Assembly (NCBI RefSeq): GCF_029867415.1
Contig: NW_026706261.1
Location: forward strand, 168,342-232,341
Reading direction: 5' to 3'
From: Vicia villosa
Taxonomy: Eukaryota; Streptophyta; Magnoliopsida; Fabales; Fabaceae
DNA length: 64,000 nucleotides
Under the pieces are notes generated by a model, which worked only from the letters and a program-made list of their open reading frames with translations, had not been told where the DNA came from and made no database searches. Shown here piece after piece: positions 11,715 through 23,821 of the stretch. Made by a program: the position numbers and the translations under genes. How positions within the stretch are numbered: the stretch's first letter is position 1; every line of letters begins with the position of its first letter.

Positions 11715-14393
11715 AAAACCTCTTCACAAATTAACACACACACTCATTTTTCCATTTTCACACTTCACTCTTCTCAAAATCTATCCTCACTCTCCTTTCT
11801 CTCTCGGTCCTTTCTCTCTTCTTCCCATCACTCATCTTCAAAAAAGTTTGTTACATCTTGTAACAAACTTCAACCACCACTTTCCATCACAATAAACCTC
11901 CACCACTGCCACCACTTTCATCATCCACCACCATCAGCTTTCCCGTTCGCTCTTCATCTCTCCCTCAACGTGAACAAACATTCATCACCTCCACCAACCA
12001 ATCTCAAGAACCTTCATCAACGTTTTCCACCTTCATCAATGGAGCCTTGAACCTTCACTGCAGCTACCTCTCTCATTCGCTCTTCATCTTCCCCTCCAAG
12101 TTTCGTAATCATCATCAGTAGCTATCAACCACCATAATCAAAGAGAGCGAAACGAAACGATTTGCATCAATCGGAATCATCGCCATTCACATCAAGAACA
12201 ACAGAGCATAGAAGAGCTTTCTGGAAACGTTAAATTCGATCAGGTGTGGCCATTGAATCTTTCTAAACCATTAGCTTCCATGTTAGGTTCGTATAGTGTT
12301 TGTTAGTTGCGTTGTTTGTTCAGATTTCGATTGCAATTGATTTACAGTATATGCGCATGTTTCCTTGTATATATTCAGTGTATCTTGATTCTGTGAGTTG
12401 TACTAATCGTTTAGGATAGTTTAAGATCATTTCGTGAATGCCGGTGAGTTGTGGCATAATCTTGTGGCTTCTGTTCATGATGTTAGAGTGTGATTTGGAT
12501 AAAACCGAGACCGGATCTGTAATCGGCGGAGGAAAACGATGGAGACGGTGGTCTCGTTTTAAATTTTTGGGAAATTTGAGCAAGCTCCGCCGTGGGAGCA
12601 TCGGGGAAGATGACCGGAGAAGGGATCTCCGGCGTCTAGGTTTTTGTGTTCTCCCTTTCCGTTGTGTTTACGTGGCATGCAGTGATTGCCCCATCTCCTA
12701 TTTTGTTTGATTTTTGTCCTTTTGTATATGATTAGATGGTGTGGTGTTAGCTTCTGATTGGTTTATGAGTGCTTTTTGTTTTACATGACTTAAATGAAGC
12801 TTGACCAATTGATATTGCTACCATGTCACGTTACACTAATAACCACATGCAAAAAATAAAAGTCACATACCGATATTAATAATGCTGAATAAAAATGGAA
12901 ATAGATAGTGAACGTTGGGCCGTGGGATGCATTGGGCTTGGCTTTCTTTCTTTTTTGCTGCACACGCGTTTCGTTAATGCACCCACGTGCATTTGGACTG
13001 GGCCAGGATATCTGCGCTATTCCCACCCCTCATTTTAGGCCCAGTCTTGAACATAACCCTATTTCAGTGCATTCTCGTTTCTGCTTTTATACCCCCTGCC
13101 AGTGTAGATTAAATTTTAGTTTAATTTTGTTTTTCTTGTAATTTTTGTGTCATAATCCCTTTTTGATTCAAATAAAAAATTTGCAAAAATATATTTTAGA
13201 TACTTTAGGGTGTTTAGATAATTTTGATATTTTTTGTAGAATTTTAGAGATTGTCTTAGCACATTAAGTAAGCCTTTTTCTCAAGTATGTTTGCATTTGT
13301 TTCGGTTTGGATACCTTGTGCGATTGAATTTGATTGGGTGACTTGTGAACTGATTTTTGCCGATATTTTTTTGTGTGATACCAGTAGACCCTTATATTTT
13401 CAGGTGTATAAAAAATAAAAGTGCAATTCCATGTCTTGATTAGATTTTCATTTGGTTTCTTTTACCCAATTGATGTGTTCTTCTAAGTGGTTAACCATGT
13501 GAATTTGATCTATAATTCGATTTGCATTCATGCAATGATGTTGGTTACTTTTTGTACATATAATTAGGGATGTCTAGAGGTCCTAAAACCTGGAATTGAA
13601 AATTTTAAATCATGTTTTCCCATTTTACTCGATTTTTCTTTCTCACATGTAAATAACTTGTTTTGGGTTGACGATTGCACCGTAACTTGTACAAATGACC
13701 CGTAATTTTGCGTGGAACTTCTTGGCATGACTTTGTGGTTGTTTAGGCATCTAGTATAGGCTATTTGCTACTGACTTGTACCATTTGATTGCATGTTTCT
13801 AACTTCATTCACGATTTGAAACCGTTTAGCTAGTATTGACCATGTGTTGTCTAGTTTTGGTTAGAGTTTTGTATTGCTTCATGCTAATTGACTAATATAG
13901 ATTAACATAGGATATTAGGACTAAATGAATGAGTTTGCTACTGAATTCAAGCTTAGACCATGTGTTCACTTGCTTTTGTCTCGATTAATTGATGTTTGTC
14001 CGCTAATTGGTAAGTAACGATTCATGCGATACTTTGGTAACTTTTGTGGATGTTTTTGTAGGGTACCGTGATGCTTTTGTATTTGATTTGGGACATTCAA
14101 TCCCATGTTTTGCTACTGACTTGGAGCTTCTTTCTCTTGTTTCCATGCTTAGCCTCTCATTTCTTACTTTGATTTTGATTACATCTTGCTATTGCTTGCC
14201 ATGTTCCCTTAGACTCTTCCTCCTTTGTTAAGAGGAATCGAGATAGGATAGTTATCCTCGACCTTAGGGCCATTTGTAGATTAGAATAACATAGATTAGA
14301 ATGGTAGATCTAGTTCCCTATTGCATTCTTTTTCTTTTTCAACTCTTTTAAAACATTAATAAAAGGAAGATGCGAATCACATTAAGCAAGTGA

Positions 14394-14655
14394 TAGAGAA
14401 ATGAGTGGGATTCATTCCCTAATCTATTTCTCAATCATTTAGTGGCATAGAAACGAGTGGGATTCATTCCCTAATCTGTTTCTCGGTCACTACTTAATGG
14501 GAGAGAAATGAGTGGGATTCATTCCCTAATCTGTTTCTCAAACATTAATTAATGGGAGAGAAGTGAGTGAGATTCATTCTCTAATCTGTTTCTCAAACAT
14601 TACATAATGGGATAGAAGTGAGTGGGATTCATTCCCTAATCTGCTTCTCGATCAT
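14394..14655 (+). repeat. Five-copy tandem repeat of about 54 bp in LTR A
   Basis: Units start near 14396, 14449, 14503, 14558 and 14613 with (G/T)AGAAATGAGTGGGATTC and continue with ATTCCCTAATCTGTTTCTC. Each unit can fold: GAGAAA pairs with TTTCTC, and GGGA with TCCC. Lies in the transcribed part of the LTR. Confidence 0.85.
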
Positions 14656-15263
14656 TATACATTTTATGTGATTCGAATCGTGAAGTAAATTCCCTTAAAA
14701 AATACACAACCAAAAACGCATGTAAAACACCTAACAATGGTTCAGACTAAAGCAAAGTAGAGAAAGTGGTGAGTGGCCCGGTATTGGGAACTGTTCATCA
14801 CCTATCTACCCTAAAAGACACAAACCAATCATCTCTTTTCCTTCTTTCTAAGGGCAATGTCATTTCCACTCGTACGCATCGTAGGTCGATCCCTTATGCA
14901 AGAGTGCGAACGTTGACTCCGCCCAATAAAAAACACAAAAACAACAGAAAATCTTTAGCCGAGCTACGGTAACTCTGATTCCTGAAAAGGATACGTAGGC
15001 AGCGGGGTAGGGCCCGTGCGAGTACAATTCTTTATTTTCCCTATATTTTGCATTCATTCGCATTTAGACATAGACATAGATATACACCCTTTAGATAGAA
15101 ACAAACATAGGTGGATACCATCGAGTACGATGGGCGTGAGGGGTGCTAATACCTTCCCCTTACGTAACCGACTCCCGTACCTAGATTCTCTGGTCGCAAG
15201 ACCTTGTTCCTTCCCTTGTTAGGTTTTCTGATATTCCTTTCCCTTATGGGATAAATATATTGG

Positions 15264-15274
15264 TGGCGACTCTG
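15264..15274 (+). other. PBS-like motif inside U5 of LTR A
   Basis: TGGCGACTCTG, the same 11 bases that begin the true primer-binding site of Ogre B, but 25 bases before the LTR end. LTRs B and C carry the motif at a similar place. Confidence 0.7.
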
Positions 15275-15298
15275 TTCATTTTTCACGAGCGTGCGACA

Positions 15299-17309
15299 AA
15301 AGGGCCAGGCTTTCCTTTGGGATGTAAAATGCGAGGAAGGATTCCAAGAGCTGAAGAAGAGGTTGACTAGTGCTCCTATTTTGATTTTGCCGAATCCGAC
15401 AGAATCATTTGTGGTTTATTGTGATGCTTCGCTGATGGGTTTAGGTGGAGTATTGATGCAGAACCAACAAGTGGTCGCGTACGCGTCGAGACAACTCAAA
15501 GTGCATGAAAGGAATTATCCGACTCATGATTTGGAGTTGGCAGCGGTGGTTTTTGTCTTGAAGTTGTGGGGACATTATTTGTATGGGTCGAGATTTGAAG
15601 TGTTCAGTGATCATAAGAGTCTGAAATATCTCTTTGACCAGAAGGAACTGAATATGAGGCAGAGAAGGTGGTTAGAATTCCTTAAAGACTATGATTTTAG
15701 TTTGAATTACCATCCGGGTAAGGCAAACGTACTTGCTGATGCTTTAAGTAGGAAGACTTTGCATATGTCTATGCTAATGGTGAAGGAATTGGATTTGATT
15801 GAACAATTCAGAGACTTGAGTTTGGTATGTGAAGGTACTCCTACCAGTGTTAAGTTGGGGATGCTGAAGCTGACCAGTGGTATTCTTGAAGAGATCAGAG
15901 AGGGCCAAAAGGCTGATGTCGAATTAGTCGACAAGTTGACTTTGATTAACCAAGGCAGGAGCGGTGAATTCAGAGTTGACGAGAATGGTATACTGAGGTT
16001 TGGAAACAGAGTTTGTGTTCCGGATGTTGCTGAACTCCGAAGAAATATTTTAGAAGAAGGACACCGTAGTGGATTAAGTATTCATCCTGGTGCTACCAAG
16101 ATGTATCATGATTTGAGAAAGCTATTTTGGTGGCCTGGAATGAAGAAAGAAATTGCTGAGTTTGTGTATTCTTGTTTGACTTGTCAGAAGTCAAAGGTTG
16201 AACATCAGAAGCCATCTGGATTTATGCAACCGATGTTTATTCCTGAGTGGAAGTGGGATAGCATATCGATGGATTTTGTTTTGGGTTTGCCGAGAACTGT
16301 TAAGAATTGTGAAGCTATCTGGGTTGTGGTGGACAGATTGACAAAGTCTGCACATTTCATACCGGTAAGAATGGATTATCCAATGGAAAAGCTGGCTCAA
16401 TTATACATTGAGAAAATAGTCAGTCTGCATGGTATTCCTTCGAGTATCGTGTCAGACAGAGATCCGAGATTTACGTCTAAGTTCTGGGAAGGTTTGCAGA
16501 AGGCTTTGGGTACTAAGCTGAGACTGAGTTCTGCTTATCATCCGCAGACGGATGGACAGACTGAGAGAACAATTCAGTCGTTGGAAGATTTGTTACGTGC
16601 TTGTGTATTAGAAAAAGGAGGTGCTTGGGATAGTTATCTGCCTTTGATTGAATTTACCTACAACAACAGTTTTCATTCGAGTATAGGTATGGCTCCGTTT
16701 GAGGCATTGTATGGTAGGAGATGTAGAACTCCATTGTGTTGGTACGAAGCTGGTGAGAGTGCTGTGATTGGACCAGAAATTGTACAACAGACTACGGAGA
16801 AGATTAAGATGATTCAAGAGAAGATGAAAGCTTCTCAGAGCCGTCAAAAGAGTTATTATGATAAGAGGAGGAAGACACTTGAGTTTCAAGAGGGAGATCA
16901 TGTGTTTATGAAGGTTACTCCTATGACGGGTATTGGTCGAGCTTTGAAGTCAAAGAAGTTGACTCCGCGTTTTATTGGACCATTCCAAATTTCAGAAAGA
17001 GTGGGAGAAGTGGCGTATTGTATTGCGTTACCGCCAATGCTTGCTAACTTGCATGATGTATTTCATGTGTCTCAATTGAGGAAATACATTTCGGATCCGT
17101 CCCACGTGATCCAAGTGGATGATGTACAGGTGAAAGACAACTTAACGGTTGAAACGTTACCTATGCGGATTGAAGATAGAAGACTGAAGCAATTGCGGGG
17201 CAAGGAAATAGCTTTAGTCAGAGTAGCTTGGGGAGGACCAGCTGAAGGAAATGTTACCTGGGAGCTAGAGAGCCAGATGAAGGATTCGTATCCAGAGCTC
17301 TTTACCTGA
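15299..17309 (+). pseudogene. pol: Tekay Z pol, 3' fragment: RNase H, integrase, chromodomain-like end
   Basis: The frame starts at the junction with LTR A (first Z codon AAG at 15300), in the linker between RT and RNase H, so the polymerase part with its YVDD is cut off. Visible in order: Ty3 RNase H (YCDASLMGLGG, about residues 35-160 of the fragment); integrase HHCC finger (HRSGLSIHPGATKMYH...CLTCQKSK); DDE core (SMDFVLGLPR, SDRDPRF, HPQTDGQTE); GPY/F-like module (FIGPF); and a C-terminal chromodomain-like segment ending WELESQMKDSYPELF, typical of Tekay chromoviruses. No stop inside the fragment, so it was probably intact when A inserted. It cannot act now as a gene on its own. Confidence 0.9.
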
Positions 17310-17337
17310 GGTATGTTTTCGAGGACGAAAACTCTTT

Positions 17338-17351
17338 TAGTGGGGGAGAGT
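17338..17351 (+). other. Polypurine tract of Tekay Z
   Basis: TAGTGGGGGAGAGT directly before the LTR start TGTAACGCCCG. Tekay X has the same AGTGGGGGAGAGT. Confidence 0.85.
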
Positions 17352-19242
17352 TGTAACGCCCGTATAATTTTAATATTAATTTAATCAAGAATATTGAATT
17401 AATAATTAGAATTATTAAGGATTTTGTGAAAATAATAAATAAATAATGGTTTATGGCATTTGGGCCATGTGAGAAATAGTACAAGGGGGGTGTGATATAG
17501 GAAGACCCTTTACTAATATTATTATTATTTTCATAAAATAATTGGAATTGGGAAGAAAGAAAGAACGTGAAAGAACAGAAGTCTGAGGAACGAGGAACGT
17601 GAAGGAGAACGGTAGAGGGAGAGACCGAGAATCAAGAAATTTGTCTAAGGTAAGGGGGGACTTATCTGATTATCATCTATTATCGGGTTAGGGGTTGATA
17701 ATACTGAATAGATGTGGAATTCGGGTCGATTGAGTCATATGATAGGTTTAGGGATTGAGTCAATTGTATGATGTTTGATCTCTATGTTTGAATCTATGAT
17801 GTCTGCGTTGTTATGGTCTCAATTGATGTGAAATTGGTGTATTATGAGACGTATTTTGTGTTGTTTGTGCATTCTATTCTCTAGGTTCGTACTGGTATGA
17901 ATTGGGTGTGTTTGGAATGCATAGAATGCTGTTTTTTGCAGGTTGGGGTTTCTGAAATCGCCGGTTCGCGCCGCGTGCACAAGGTGGCGCCGCGAACAGG
18001 TGGGCAGAATGCCAGGAAGTTGGGATACGCTCAGGTCGCGCCGCGTACCTGTGTTCGCGCCGCTAAGGCGTAACTTTTTCTCGTTTCGCGCCGCGTGTAG
18101 ATGTGTGCGCCGCGAACAGCTTGGCAGAGAGCCAATGAATTTTTGGGACGCTCAGTTCGCGCCGCGAACTGATGATGGCGCCGCGTGCTGTTGGTGTTTT
18201 GAGATATTTTTAAAAGTTCAAAGATGCATAACTTTTTAACCGTTGGTCCGTTTGATGCGCCGTTTTGAGCTAAACGAACCTTGTAGGATAATCTATATGA
18301 TGATGATTGATCGGTTTTAGAATGATGAAAATACATGTATGCTATTCTTATTGAGTATGATGATTGATGCAAATACGTGTATGTTTTGTATATGATGATT
18401 ATGGAATTGTGATTGAATGATGTTAATATATATGAACATACTTGAATGATGATGATGATGTTGATGATTGATGATGATGATAGTAGAAGTATGTTGTATA
18501 TGTTGCATTCATTCATGTTCATTGATGATACTGTATCCATAAGGGTGTGTTGGATCAGTGAAGGGCATGATTCCCATCGTGTGGAATCTGTGCTGGCAGG
18601 GCCGTATCTTGGATGATGTTGGATCGGTCATGGGTTATCCCCATTTGATGATGATTGGTACCACATGCATAGTGTCAGTTCATACATATGCATAATTTAT
18701 AACATGATTGGATGTATTCCAGTGTTGTAAATATTAATGATGTATTGATTTTGGTTTGATTGTTGTGAATGTCTGTTTATGAAACAATTGGGTGAATGAT
18801 ACAACTGTGATGTGTTATGGCTTTATAACCTTATAACATTTGTTAATTATGATGAGACTCACCCTTACATGTTGTCATTTTCAGATTGAGGATAGCGGCT
18901 GTTCGACTCGGTGAGGATTAGCTCATGAGTCAGTGTTTTAGTAGCGTCAGGTGTCATGCTCTGATAGTTGTAACACTGGGGACGCGATTGTTTAGAGTTT
19001 ATGATTATGACTCTAGTTATGTTTTGATGTTTTGAAGGATAAGTTTTGAAGATGTTAAACTTAGTCCGTTTTTGATAAATTTCCGCTGTGTGAACATGAA
19101 ACGTTTTAATTTATGATGATTACCTCAGTGAATGCATGACATGACTGAATGATGTTTGTTTATTATGAATTGTGGCACCCTTATTTCATGTACCCTGAAT
19201 AATTGTTTTAAAATTGCCGCGGGGTTAGTAAGGGGTGTTACA
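17352..19242 (+). repeat. 3' LTR of Tekay Z (1891 bp)
   Basis: From TGTAACGCCCG to GGTGTTACA, with matching TGTAAC/GTTACA ends. It is AT-rich except for a 230-bp CpG-rich block of near-palindromes. Its start resembles LTR W at 36500. No coding content. Confidence 0.88.
17957..18190 (+). repeat. CpG-rich cluster of near-palindromes in LTR Z
   Basis: About eight direct and inverted copies of GTTCGCGCCGCGAAC or its halves, in an otherwise AT-rich LTR. Smaller versions sit in both X LTRs (about 21036-21142 and 26538-26642). LTR Y instead has GGAACCGGTTCC copies. Confidence 0.85.
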
Positions 19243-19345
19243 CGGTTCCTCCCCATCTGGGAACCGGTTCCTAATGGATAAAATCACCTCGTTTCGGATT
19301 TTTACTATGGGAACCCGGTTCCTCCCACCTGGGAACCGGTTCCTG
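19243..19345 (-). repeat. GGAACCGGTTCC palindrome cluster in LTR Y
   Basis: Two full 12-bp palindromes GGAACCGGTTCC plus near-copies within 100 bp, separated by short spacers such as CAGGTGGGA. They occupy the place held by the CGCGCCGCG motifs in LTRs Z and X. Confidence 0.75.
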
Positions 19346-20171
19346 ACGCTGCTGTAGCAGAAAACTCCAATTTTATGACTTTTCTTCATTCCTACTTCCA
19401 CTAACAACATCAAATACGAACTCACAAATTATAGTGACCAATTATCATCAATTTTCATGATTCTAACACTACAACAATGCAATATAACTATCATCCATAA
19501 ATTATAACAAACCAATTGCATCATATTCATCAAATTGGGCATGTCAGTGTCAGAATCTCATAAACCTTAACACCCTAAATAGAGGTTCAACTCTTAATCT
19601 ATTCTACCATCATCAAAACTATAATACTATTTAATAAAGAATAGTCACCCCTTACCTTAATTCACGGTTGGATTCTTCAAGCTCTTGCCATGGCTTCCTT
19701 CACTCTCTTCCCTTAGGTTTTCCTTCTTCTCTTGCCTCTTCCTCTTGTTTTCACGATCCATCAAAATAAAACCTATTCTATCTATTTTTCTTCTTTTATC
19801 CAACAAACCCTTAAATCATAATACCAACAATGCCCTTCTCTAATTAAAATAAATCAAATAATTATAATAATAATATTCATTATATTATTTGGCTAATAAT
19901 AATTATTATAAAATAATTATTCTCCAACTACACTTCATATTCTCAACACACCTTAAGTCCAACTAATCTTTCACAAGACCTTAATCATTATAAATCTTAA
20001 GGCACCACTCCACACCAAAGCATCTAAATTCATTCCTTATAAATTCTAAGGCAACTACCCTTATCCCAGGTATCAAAATATCACGAAATCACAGATAACA
20101 CAAACACTAACACATAAGCATCACGCTAAAATAATTAAATAAATAATTAGTCTAGAATTTGGGGTGTTACA
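19243..20171 (-). repeat. Minus-strand Tekay-like LTR Y, partial
   Basis: Read on the minus strand it starts at 20171 with TGTAACACCCCAAATTC and contains a GGTAAGGGGTGA segment shared with other Tekay-like LTRs here. It is cut at 19243 by element Z; the rest should be left of the window. At its right end it adjoins Cassandra LTR sequence, so Y or its parent element inserted into Cassandra. No coding content. Confidence 0.75.
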
Positions 20172-20276
20172 GGAAGTTTCCTAGAAAGCATGCGAGTGAG
20201 GTCAAAGCATGCTGAAAAGACCCGTGTTGGTTTGTGGGGTCAGTTGATCATCCTAAAAGCAGTCTGGGGTGTTACA
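20172..20276 (+). repeat. Cassandra-type TRIM, 3' part of the 5' LTR
   Basis: Nearly identical to the end of the LTR at 28574-28677 and ends GGTGTTACA. The front part is missing from the window because LTR Y inserted at GGAAG (20172-20176). A tRNA-Met-type primer site follows two bases later, so this is the 5' LTR. Confidence 0.85.
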
Positions 20277-20347
20277 AATGGTATCAGAGCCAGACCTCTC
20301 CCAGTACGATGTGGTTCGAGGACGAACCATACAGAAGCTGGTGGGCA
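20277..20347 (+). mobile_element. Cassandra TRIM internal domain with tRNA-Met primer site
   Basis: Only 71 bp. Primer-binding site TGGTATCAGAGCC at 20279-20291 (complement of the initiator tRNA-Met 3' end) and a purine-rich end, GAAGCTGGTGGGCA, before the 3' LTR. There is no coding room, as expected for a TRIM, which must borrow enzymes from other elements. Confidence 0.85.
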
Positions 20348-20352
20348 TGTAA
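20348..20352 (+). repeat. First five bases of the Cassandra 3' LTR (left target copy of X)
   Basis: TGTAA directly before the X LTR start; the same TGTAA follows X at 28304-28308, where the Cassandra LTR continues. It is both the LTR start and the 5-bp target duplication of X. Confidence 0.8.
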
Positions 20353-22724
20353 TGTAACAGCCCGAATTTATTAGATATTTTATTTATTAGCTTATTTGTG
20401 TGTTTTATTAATTAATTGTTTATTTAATTATTATGTGGAATTACTAATTAATTGAAATATCTAATTATATGCATATTGGTGTTTTATGATATAATTAGGA
20501 TATTAGTAGTATACTATGTATTGGGCCTAATTAATAATTGGATGGTGGGTAATAACATAACTAAGCCCATTAAGAGAAAGATAGTAAGAAGAGGAAAACT
20601 AGGGTTTTAGAGATAACAATTTGGGGGAAAAGAAGAGAAGAGAGGAGAAAGAACAAGAGAAGAGGAATTGTAGATTTCTTGAAGAGGGTGGATTTAAGAG
20701 TAGAGGTAAGGGTTTGAATACAAGTTCTTATAGACTATATGATTGGGTAATGTGTGTTGTTGTGATTATCTCTTCATCTTTACAATTTCATAGAAACATA
20801 AAAAGTTAGGGTTTATGAACAAATGCATGAATTTATGATTTGAAATATGTTTTAATTGATGTTTGATGATGTTATGATGTTAGAAGATCCATAATATGTG
20901 TTATATTTGTGGTTATAACATGTATTCTATTGTTGTTCGTGATGGTTGATGTTTTCAGCTTGATTTGGTTGAGTTTAGGGGATTTGGGATGGAATTTGTA
21001 TGCTATTTTCTGTGATTTGGGATTTTCTGAAATCGCCAGTTCGCGTCGCAAACTTTGTTCGAGCCGCGAACTGCTTGGCAGAAACTCAGGAAGATTTGAT
21101 TCACTCATTTCGCGCCGCGAACTTGGCGCCGCGAACCCTGTTTTACAGAACTTTTTCCAAACTTTGAAATGTCATAACTTTTAACCCGTAACTCCGTTTT
21201 ATGCGCCGTTCGAAGCATTAGGAAGCTAATGAGATTATCTGTATGATAGGATAGAGTTGGTTGATGTTGAATGGTTTAAGTGATGTACATTATGAATTAA
21301 TGACTTGTGACTAATATTCATAGATGTGTTAAGTGATGTGATATCCATGATGTGTTGGGATGAATATATATATATACTATTTGAATGTGTCTTGTAGATA
21401 ATGATCATTTAAATGTGTTTGTATTGAGATGTGGATTGAATAATGATGATGCTAGAATTGAGTACTTGTGATTGATTGATGTGTGTTGAGTGATGCATTG
21501 TTTCGCATTGAAGTCATGTTGTGTATATTGTGCAATGTTGGAAAGATGTGATTGTGTAGTTTAAGAGATAGACATTGTCTTAAATGCATGAGTCTTATTT
21601 TGTTGCACACTTACACAAGCATGAGTCTTTGAAAGTGGCAATGTGGGGTAATCTCGCGAAGATTATTTGCTTGTCCCAAATCTGACGCTGAATGGGATTT
21701 GAAAGCTTAACGCCATATGGAGCTTTGAGGTGGTTATGTAGTCTATAGAGGAAAGACAATCGGCATTACCGAAAATGATAACGGATGGGATCCCCATGCA
21801 TATCGCATAGAGTCACACTTGAGTCGCACGTGTCGGTGTGAAATGTTATTGTTGGTGTGATTTATGTGATATGAATCGTGTGGAATGATGTTGATAGATA
21901 TGCATATATATGGATTTGGTGATTCATTTGATATGAATTGTTGTTGTGTTATGAATGTGATATATGTGATTTGGAACACATGTGATATAGATGTGAATTT
22001 ATATGTATTAATGATATATGTATATATATGTGGATATGTGAATCATGTTTGATCACTTAGAATTGAATGAGCTATGTTGTATGACATGAACATGTGAATC
22101 TTGATTAATTGCATATGATGCATGTTTATGGGAAGAGTGATGAATTCTTGAAATGTATTCTTATTGTATTTTACATTTCCCATTATTATGTTTTCTATGA
22201 GAATTTGAATTCTCACCCTTCTGTTTGAATGTTATCCTTGTTGGTAACATGCAGATTTCGTGGACAGTGACGCTTCGAAGGAGGCTTAGCGTCGAGATTT
22301 AGATCTTTAGTAGGGTGTCGTGACTAAGTAGTCACTTATGCTCTGGTCATATGTAACACATGGGAGTTGGGTTTTATGTCTTTATGACTCGATATTATGA
22401 GATATTTGTTTACTCATATTGTATTCGTATTTGAATATGTTATTTTGGTTAATATGTGGCCTTGAGCCAAGATGTTGAGACATGGTGGATGATGTATGGG
22501 AATCATCCTATATTACCATTTATTTGATGAGATGATTATTCCGCTGTGGTTTTGCATGTTATTTTAATCCCGTGTTATTTGGAAATGACAATTGCATGTT
22601 TAAAAATGAAATATTTGTTCTATTTTGAAATATGTGTAACGCCCTCGTGAGATGCATGCTTTCTTTACTCTGATTTACGCAAATATATGCCTTATTTGTT
22701 TAGTATAGAATTGGGGGTGTTACA
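20353..22724 (+). repeat. 5' LTR of Tekay X (2372 bp)
   Basis: TGTAACAGCCCG to GGGTGTTACA. By eye it differs from the 3' LTR at about seven positions in the first 300 bases and lacks two insertions found there. It includes a small CGCGCCGCGAAC cluster near 21036-21142. No gene. Confidence 0.92.
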
Positions 22725-22727
22725 TAG

Positions 22728-22740
22728 TGGTATTAGAGCC
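22728..22740 (+). other. Primer-binding site of Tekay X
   Basis: TGGTATTAGAGCC three bases after the LTR; matches the tRNA-Met type TGGTATCAGAGCC with one C-to-T change. Confidence 0.85.
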
Positions 22741-22852
22741 TGGTTGGTCAGTTGGCCAGGTCATTTATGTTTTCCTATCCCTTTTGTATTGGATTTGTGT
22801 GTCTGACACGATCGATACTGTTTGTTTGTCGGTCGTTGGATGTCTTAGGACA

Positions 22853-23821
22853 ATGGCTGCAGGAAGGAATGCTGACACTAATGTTAAGGCAATGATGAAG
22901 TGGACTGGTACGATTGATCAAGTGTCGCAAGAGAATGCCGGTTATGGAAGAAAGGATGAGTTATGTGCTTTTGGAGACTTCCTAAGGTGCAATCCGCCGA
23001 CTTTTGAAGGAAAGTATGGACCGGACAAAGCACATGCATGGATGAGAGAAATAGAAAAGATTTTTCAATTCATGATTTGTACGGATGTACAGAAGGTGCA
23101 GTTGGGTACTCACATGCTGACGAAAGGAGCTGACGATTGGTGGAGTAATACCGTGCGGAGATTTGAAAGAGAAGGTATTGAAGTCACTTGGACTCTTTTT
23201 CGTGATGCATTTTTGGAAAACTATTTTCCAAAAGATGTGCGTAGGAAGAAAGAAGTGGAGTTTATAAAGTTGAAACGAGAAAGAGAACAATCCAGTGGGA
23301 GACCGTATGATATCAAGAGGAAACAATCTGGTTTTGGCAAGAAGCTAAGTGGGGGAGGGAATCCTACTCCACTTAAGTGTTTCAGATGTGGTGTTGAAGG
23401 TCATTGTGCTGCTGAGTGTAAGAAAGAGGTTACTACTTGTTTCAAGTGTAGCAGGCCAGGCCACATAGCTGCTAATTGTAGAACGGGTTCGAGGGTGACT
23501 TGCTACAATTGTGGAGAGCAAGGTCACATTAGTACCAAGTGTGACAAACCGAAGAAGGAACAAGCGAAGGGAAAAGTACTTGCGTTGTCTGGTGCTGAGA
23601 CCACTACTAAGGATAAGCTAATCTGAGGTACGTGCTTTATTATTGATAATGGTGCAACGTATTCATTTATTTCTTTGGATTGTGCTAAGAGAATGAATCT
23701 CGTGTTACCTGATATGCATGGAAGTATGGTTATTGATGCACCTGCTATGAGTTTTGTTTCTACTTCTTTTATGTGTTTGAGCTGTCTGTTGAGTATCTTT
23801 GGTGGAGTTTTTGAGAATTGA
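22853..23821 (+). pseudogene. gag-pro: Tekay X gag-protease, broken
   Basis: Start ATG at 22853 (MAAGRNAD). The Gag domain is seen at about residues 40-140 (PPTFEGKYGPDKAHAWMREIEKIF, split here as PPTFEGKY and AHAWMREIEKIF). It then jumps from KREREQ to SGRPYDI, missing a segment that Tekay Gag proteins normally have. Three CCHC zinc knuckles follow (CFRCGVEGHCAAEC, CFKCSRPGHIAANC, CYNCGEQGHISTKC). A TGA at 23624-23626 interrupts the frame where Tekay proteins usually have an arginine codon before GTCFI. In the same frame after it lies a protease start with active site DNGA instead of DTGA, ending at TGA 23819-23821. Not functional. Confidence 0.88.

Larger units (their letters stand above)
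1..15298 (+). mobile_element. Ogre-type Ty3/gypsy LTR retrotransposon A (5' end outside window)
   Basis: Plus-strand element entering from the left edge. Visible order: gag-protease, short intron, RT-RNaseH-integrase, 3' region with hairpins and a tandem array, polypurine tract, and a 5.3-kb 3' LTR. The dual RNase H, the intron between protease and RT, and the giant LTR match the Ogre branch of the Tat lineage. The 5' LTR, primer site and any ORF1 lie left of position 1. It sits inside the pol gene of Tekay element Z; the predicted 5-bp target copy on the right is AAAGG (15299-15303), and its partner is outside the window. Both coding exons lack stops, so it may be fairly young. Confidence 0.92.
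9998..15298 (+). repeat. 3' LTR of Ogre A (5301 bp)
   Basis: Starts TGTCATACCCC after the polypurine tract and ends GTGCGACA, where the sequence switches in mid-codon to the pol gene of Tekay element Z. The length fits Ogre LTRs. Contents: a TTGAC/GTCAA cluster in U3, a TATA box near 11705, a C/T-rich leader (11740-12140), a five-copy 54-bp repeat near 14400-14655, and a PBS-like motif near the end. ORFs inside are short and show no domain. Confidence 0.9.
15299..19242 (+). mobile_element. Tekay-type chromovirus Z, 3' part (5' part left of Ogre A)
   Basis: Ogre A split this element within pol; only its RNase H-integrase part, polypurine tract and 3' LTR are visible. The rest should lie left of element A, outside the window. 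Z itself sits in minus-strand LTR Y, with CGGTT (19243-19247) as the right copy of a presumed 5-bp target duplication. Confidence 0.88.

Noticed and set aside
18031..18540. 169-codon minus-strand ORF
   Set aside because: Low-complexity product from GAT-rich and CGCG-rich LTR sequence.
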